From: Verrucomicrobiota bacterium
Lineage (GTDB): Bacteria > Verrucomicrobiota > Verrucomicrobiia > Methylacidiphilales > Verrucolacustridaceae
Length of the DNA: 10,441 bases
Assembly (NCBI GenBank): GCA_010024525.1
Contig: RGGS01000025.1
Coordinates: 1-10,441 of the forward strand
Direction of reading: 5' to 3'
Positions within the stretch are counted from its first letter, which is position 1. Each line of letters starts with the position of its first letter. The notes beneath the pieces were generated by a model. It was given only the letters and a program-made list of their open reading frames with translations. It made no database searches and was not told the origin of the DNA. A program made the translations under genes and the position numbers. Positions 6,977-10,441 of the stretch are shown piece by piece.

Positions 6977-7912
6977 ATGAAAAAGCCCCTCAGGAAGCGC
7001 GGAAAACTTGCGGGGCATCTGGCCTGGATAACCCTACATCTGCGTCGCTGGGTGAAAAAAAATATAAGGAATATTGCGTGGCACTGCTTGGCCGATGTCC
7101 GGCAAAACAAGGAAGATGCTACAGTGTTTCGAAAATTACTTAGGCATCAGTCAGTATTTCAAAGCTACGTCATATGTCCGGGGAACCTGAGCCAGTGGCA
7201 GTATAACAAATTGAGGCGGGGGTATGAGGAGGAATCCCTATGGAAAAAGGCCATCCAATCTCTGCTTCCCTATACGATGGTCACTTACGATGGATTAATG
7301 AGCCTCGTGCAAATAACACGCCATGTGCAAAAAGAAAATGTTCAAGGAGATCTGGTTGAGGCGGGGACGTGGCGGGGCGGGGCCGCCGGGTTAATGGCCC
7401 TGGCTGCCTCATCTGTCCCCGGATCTGTACGGCGGAAGATACATCTTTTTGACAGCTTCCAGGGAATTCCCGAGCCCGACCGGAAGCACGATCCTGTCGA
7501 TTGGATTGTCAATGACATGAAGCTCCCGGAGTCGGAGGCTTTGGGCAGACTTCGCGGGATCAAGGCGCTGGAGGCTCCAAGGGAGGATCTGGAAAAAGTT
7601 CTTTTTGAAATCTGCGCGTATCCACGAGAGAAGGTCGCGATTTATGAGGGCTGGTTTCAGGAGACCGTTCCCCTGGCGGCACGGAATATAGACACCATTT
7701 CCATTCTACGGTTGGATGGGGACCTTTATGCCTCGACAAAGGTTTGCTTGGAACACCTGTATCCGAAACTGGTCTCAGGCGGGTTTCTAATTATTGATGA
7801 CTGGTGCTTGGCCGGAGCAAGGCAGGCCGTCACGGAATATTTGGAGAAGCAGAAACATAAACCCTTCCGGTCTCTCGCCGACGGAACCGTTTGTTATTTC
7901 ATTAAACCCTGA
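6977..7912 (+). CDS. TylF/macrocin-type O-methyltransferase
   Basis: The 311-residue protein has the features of the TylF (macrocin O-methyltransferase) family, which are metal-dependent SAM enzymes that methylate sugar hydroxyls. Residues 124-135 (GDLVEAGTWRGG) form the SAM-binding loop. HLFDSFQGIPEPD (156-168) is the next conserved strand, and LDGDLYAST (246-254) with LIIDDW (271-276) supplies the acidic residues expected to bind the metal. The first ~90 residues, a basic start (MKKPLRKRGK) followed by a helical region, lie upstream of the family core. The gene follows the transketolase C-subunit after 22 bases, the largest gap in the window. No strong ribosome binding site is seen. The context points to methylation of a sugar in the polysaccharide, perhaps a capping residue; the exact position is unknown. 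Confidence 0.9.
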   Translation: MKKPLRKRGKLAGHLAWITLHLRRWVKKNIRNIAWHCLADVRQNKEDATVFRKLLRHQSVFQSYVICPGNLSQWQYNKLRRGYEEESLWKKAIQSLLPYTMVTYDGLMSLVQITRHVQKENVQGDLVEAGTWRGGAAGLMALAASSVPGSVRRKIHLFDSFQGIPEPDRKHDPVDWIVNDMKLPESEALGRLRGIKALEAPREDLEKVLFEICAYPREKVAIYEGWFQETVPLAARNIDTISILRLDGDLYASTKVCLEHLYPKLVSGGFLIIDDWCLAGARQAVTEYLEKQKHKPFRSLADGTVCYFIKP

Positions 7913-7914
7913 TT

Positions 7915-8583
7915 ATGGCCTATCTGGACTTTATTTCCCTGATCCACAAGTCGACCCCGAGGGATTATCTGGCTCGGGTAAATGACCCGGAATTTCCCAA
8001 GGCCAAAGCGGCCCGGTTGGCCAAACAGTGGGATAAGGATTATTGGGATGGAGACCGCCGGACCGGTTACGGGGGGATGAAGTATGATGGGCGATGGCGC
8101 AAGGTGGCTGATGCCATGGCGAAACATTACCAGTTGAAAGCCGGGGAAAAGGTGCTGGATGTCGGTTGCGGAAAGGGCTTTTTGATGTACGACCTGATGG
8201 AATCGGTTCCAGGACTGGAAGTGACCGGCCTAGATGTGTCCGGTTACGCAAAAAAGAACGCCAAGCCTGAAATTCAGAGCCGGATTCACGAAGGGCACGC
8301 CAAAAAACTTCCTTTTCAGGACCGTGAGTTCGACCTCGTGATCTCGATCAACACGCTTCACAACCTCGAGTGTTTCGATCTGGACCCCGCGCTTCGGGAA
8401 ATTGAGAGGGTCGGAAGAAAAAACAAATACCTCTGCGTCGAGTCCTGGAGGAACGAGGAGGAAAAAGCGAATCTGCTCTATTGGCAGTTTACCTGTGAAA
8501 GCTTTTACACCCCCCAAGGTTGGGAGTGGTGGTTTCAAAAGACGGGCTATTCGGGGGATTATAGTTTTATATATTTTGAATGA
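7915..8583 (+). CDS. Class I SAM-dependent methyltransferase
   Basis: The 222-residue protein carries a clear SAM site: VLDVGCGKGFL (80-90), the acidic strand end GLDVSGYA (105-112), then HAKKLPFQDREFDLVISI (128-145) and NTLHNLE (146-152). The domain is the methyltransferase-11/25 type. An N-terminal stretch of about 75 residues, including QWDKDYWDGDRRTGYGGMKYD (38-58), precedes the SAM fold and is tryptophan- and tyrosine-rich. The C-terminus (WEWWFQKTGYSGDYSFIYFE) is very aromatic. It starts two bases after the TylF-type gene and its stop overlaps the HAD-like gene by four bases. No ribosome binding site is evident, so translation probably depends on coupling. The acceptor is unknown; the aromatic ends could contact a sugar ring, which is speculation. 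Confidence 0.88.
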   Translation: MAYLDFISLIHKSTPRDYLARVNDPEFPKAKAARLAKQWDKDYWDGDRRTGYGGMKYDGRWRKVADAMAKHYQLKAGEKVLDVGCGKGFLMYDLMESVPGLEVTGLDVSGYAKKNAKPEIQSRIHEGHAKKLPFQDREFDLVISINTLHNLECFDLDPALREIERVGRKNKYLCVESWRNEEEKANLLYWQFTCESFYTPQGWEWWFQKTGYSGDYSFIYFE

Positions 8584-9197
8584 CCTCCCCCGGCGGCAGA
8601 ACCATCGGTCTAGATTTTGACAACACGATCGTTTCCTACGAAAAGGTTTACCGTCGTTTGGTGGAGAAACACGGAGCGGAGATCGTGCCAGGGCAGTCCG
8701 CCAAAAACACGCTCAGGGACCATTTTCACCGCAAAGGGGAGTCGAATATTTTTACCCAAATCCAGGGAGAGGTCTACGGTCCTGGTCTGGCCGGTGCCGA
8801 GGCCTATCCGGGTTTCTCGTCCTGTCTGGAGCAGTTGATGGCAGACGGATGGAAGGTGGTGGTTGTCAGTCATCGCACAAAACATCCGCTGGCCGGTCCG
8901 ATGCACGACCTTCATCAGGCCGCCCGACAATTTTTGGAAGCCTCCGGTTGGCTTGGGGAGAGGATCCGGGAAGCCCATTTTGAGGAAACCAAGGAGGCCA
9001 AACTCGCCCGAATTGCCCATTGTGGGTGTAACTTCTTTGTGGACGACTTGCCGGAAATTCTGGCTCACCCGGCATTCCCCCCGAATTGCCAGCCTCTTTT
9101 GTTTGACCCTTCGGGCGATCCTGAGATAGGCACTCCTCATAGGCGGGTTCGACATTGGAACGAGCTGCCGTCTCTTCTGGAAGTGGGAATCCAATGA
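8580..9197 (+). CDS. HAD-superfamily hydrolase-like protein
   Basis: The 205-residue protein shows the ordered HAD motifs. IGLDFDNTI (9-17) holds the nucleophile and acid/base aspartates (12 and 14). VVVSHRT (94-100) holds the motif II serine. A lysine in ETKEAK (136-141) is in the motif III position, and FFVDDLPEIL (152-161) holds the metal-binding motif IV aspartates. Between motifs I and II is an insert of about 75 residues forming a small helical cap. All catalytic residues are present, so phosphatase activity on a small phosphorylated metabolite is likely. In this place it could dephosphorylate a sugar phosphate, working with the kinase-like gene that follows. ATGA overlaps link it to both neighbours. 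The substrate is not determined by the sequence. Confidence 0.85.
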   Translation: MTSPGGRTIGLDFDNTIVSYEKVYRRLVEKHGAEIVPGQSAKNTLRDHFHRKGESNIFTQIQGEVYGPGLAGAEAYPGFSSCLEQLMADGWKVVVVSHRTKHPLAGPMHDLHQAARQFLEASGWLGERIREAHFEETKEAKLARIAHCGCNFFVDDLPEILAHPAFPPNCQPLLFDPSGDPEIGTPHRRVRHWNELPSLLEVGIQ

Positions 9198-10011
9198 AGG
9201 GGGAAGAACCACAGCCCTCCGAGCAGGTATTGTCCCGACTTTTGGCGGAAACTCCCAAGGAAATCCGTTCCGTTTCCGGAGGAGCTAACAACCGGGTTTG
9301 GGAGGTAAAGACGCTCGAGCGGAAGTATCTCCTCAAAGAGTATTTCCGCTCCCCCGTGGATTCGCGGGATCGATTCGCTTCCGAAAAAGCTTTTTACACG
9401 CACGCCCAAAGCAAGGTGCCGGGGAAAATTCCCCTAGTGCAGGGCTGGGATCCGGAATCAGCCGGCTCCAACAAATCTCCGGTGAAGATTCTGAGGCGGA
9501 GGAGGCACGTCATCTTGTGAAAGAGAAGGTGATGCCGGCCTGGGAGCGGATCTTGAAAACAGCCAACCGTGAGTGGCCTGAAAAAGGCCGGGGAACGCAT
9601 AAGGCAGCGGCCTGCATTTCTCCCTCTGATTTTGGATTTCATAATTCCCTTTTGGGGGATGATAACCGACTCCGATTCTTTGACTTTGAATATGCCGGGT
9701 GGGACGACCCCGCGAAAATGGCGGCTGACTTTTTTTGCCAGCCCCGAATTCCTGCACCCGCTTCCGAGTTTCACCGGGTCGCGGCTTTTTTGGGGGAACT
9801 GTTTCCCCTAGACGCAGAAGTGCCGGAGCGCGCGACCAGCCTCTGGCCGGTCTACCGCATGAAATGGATATGCATCATGCTGAATGAATTTCTCCCGGCT
9901 GGAAAAACCCGCAGGGGATTTTCCCTGGGAGAGGAGGCTCAGGTGGAACTGCGCCGGCAACGTCTTCGGGCCGTCCGTGATTCTCTTAAAAAACTCGATT
10001 CAATCCAATGA
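9194..10011 (+). pseudogene. APH-like (aminoglycoside phosphotransferase family) kinase, frame-disrupted
   Basis: Two adjacent frames carry the two lobes of one kinase-like protein. The first frame (9194-9520) has the ATP-binding lobe: GGANNRVWEV (29-38), the strand YLLKEYF with a likely ATP-contacting lysine (48), SEKAFYTHA with the glutamate (64), and VQGWDPE. The second frame has the catalytic loop SPSDFGFHN (about 9620-9646), FFDFEYAGWDDPAKM with the metal-binding aspartate, and the helical C-lobe to TGA at 10009-10011. The frame change falls near 9456-9470, where similarity seems to move from GWDPES to RLQQISGE. The hinge and first C-lobe helices expected between them look missing; about 50-60 residues is my recollection of normal spacing, so inference. 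I call it a pseudogene. Sequencing error alone would not restore the missing hinge. It may act as two pieces, because the first frame's TGA (9518-9520) overlaps a GTG at 9517. Confidence 0.72.
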
Positions 10012-10441
10012 AAGGCTTCCGGCGAAAACCACGGGTGCTGGTGGTGGGAGGGGGAACTCTGGCCCGGGCCCTGGAGAAGAAATTTCAACCAAGTGGTATC
10101 CCGGCTTTTCTGGCCGGGCGGAATCCGGGCCCCTGGCATTTGGACCTGTCCCGGGATCCCGGCTGCTGGAATGTGCCAGGCGACTTGGACTGGGTTTTTG
10201 TTTGTGCGGGGATGACGTCCCGTGCGGAATGTGAAAAGCACCCCCACCTTTCCCGGTGGACCAACGTGGGGGGGGGCGTGCGGCTGGCCCGGCACTTTTT
10301 ATCACGGGGAGCGAAAGTGGTTTTTTTTGGAACCGACCTTTCTCCCGAAGCGGGGGAGTATGCGAAACAAAAGGAGGAGCTGAGAAGGCAGTTGGCCCAG
10401 CTACCCGGAAGCGTTTGGATCCGGTTGGGAAAAGTGGTGCA
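10008..10441 (+). CDS. RmlD-like NAD(P)-dependent sugar reductase/epimerase, N-terminal part (3' end outside window)
   Basis: The frame opens with an ATG overlapping the preceding stop by four bases and stays open to the window edge: 144 codons, incomplete. Residues 9-21 (RVLVVGGGTLARA) form a Rossmann nucleotide-binding loop with the spacing of extended short-chain dehydrogenases. The next strands are DWVFVCAGMTSRAECE (about 60-75), then TNVGGGVRLARHF (84-96) like the NVxGxxxL helix of RmlD-type reductases, AKVVFFGTDL (101-110), and YAKQKEELRRQL (118-129) with the YxxxK catalytic pair. The segment after the DWVF strand is short. By family it would reduce or epimerise a nucleotide-linked sugar, for example a dTDP-4-keto sugar. 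The substrate is not determined. A run of nine G (10268-10276) lies inside it, coding for glycines. Confidence 0.82.
   Translation, partial: MKGFRRKPRVLVVGGGTLARALEKKFQPSGIPAFLAGRNPGPWHLDLSRDPGCWNVPGDLDWVFVCAGMTSRAECEKHPHLSRWTNVGGGVRLARHFLSRGAKVVFFGTDLSPEAGEYAKQKEELRRQLAQLPGSVWIRLGKVV
10268..10276 (+). repeat. Nine-G homopolymer inside the reductase gene
   Basis: Nine consecutive G bases lie in the reading frame, within the conserved NVxGxxxL helix of the RmlD-like gene. Runs of this length can change length during replication and switch genes on and off in some surface-polysaccharide loci. Here only one copy and one length are seen, so variation is not shown. Confidence 0.45.

Noticed and set aside
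8610..9212. Long open frame of 200 codons on the minus strand
   Set aside because: It is fully opposite the HAD-like gene, whose ordered catalytic motifs are clear. The minus-strand product has no recognisable motif.
10321..10328. Run of eight T as a possible terminator
   Set aside because: It sits inside the reductase reading frame (phenylalanine codons) and I see no GC-rich hairpin just before it.

Overview
The window holds one uninterrupted, plus-strand run of twelve tightly packed genes. The two end genes are cut by the window edges. The contents are polysaccharide or nucleotide-sugar genes: a family 2 (GT2) polyisoprenyl-phosphate glycosyltransferase, a large YfhO-like membrane protein, a split transketolase, a zinc-type sugar/alcohol dehydrogenase, four SAM-dependent methyltransferases, a HAD-type phosphatase-like protein, a broken APH-like kinase and an RmlD-like NAD(P)-dependent reductase. 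This is typical of an O-antigen, capsule or exopolysaccharide locus in a bacterium. No gene assigns the species. Genes outside the membrane-protein gene are GC-rich (57-58% in two 60-base lines counted by hand, 3541-3600 and 6181-6240).

Layout: 1-479 is the C-terminal half of a medium-chain dehydrogenase. 476-1291 is the N-terminal (TPP-binding) transketolase subunit. 1288-2253 is the GT2 glycosyltransferase with two C-terminal membrane helices. 2243-2977 and 2979-3902 are two different class I methyltransferases. 3899-6025 is the 708-residue membrane protein, whose middle is strikingly AT-rich. 6022-6954 is the C-terminal transketolase subunit, 4.7 kb from its partner. 6977-7912 is a TylF/macrocin-type O-methyltransferase, 7915-8583 a fourth methyltransferase and 8580-9197 a HAD-like hydrolase. 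9194-10011 is an APH-family kinase interrupted by a frame change and probably an internal deletion. 10008-10441 is the start of an RmlD-like reductase.

Seven of the eleven junctions are 4-base ATGA overlaps, one is an 11-base overlap, and the largest gap is 22 bases. No promoter or terminator lies inside, so the set reads as a single translationally coupled operon continuing past both ends. There are no RNA genes, insertion sequences, CRISPR arrays or intergenic stretches of note.

A plausible joint role (inference): the dehydrogenase, two-part transketolase, HAD protein, kinase and reductase make or modify an unusual sugar by two-carbon transfer and redox steps. The GT2 enzyme loads a sugar on a lipid carrier, the membrane protein uses or moves lipid-linked sugars, and the methyltransferases decorate the glycan. 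The points most worth a second look are the separated transketolase halves, the mosaic base composition inside the membrane-protein gene, and the disrupted kinase whose two halves are still joined by a GTGA overlap.
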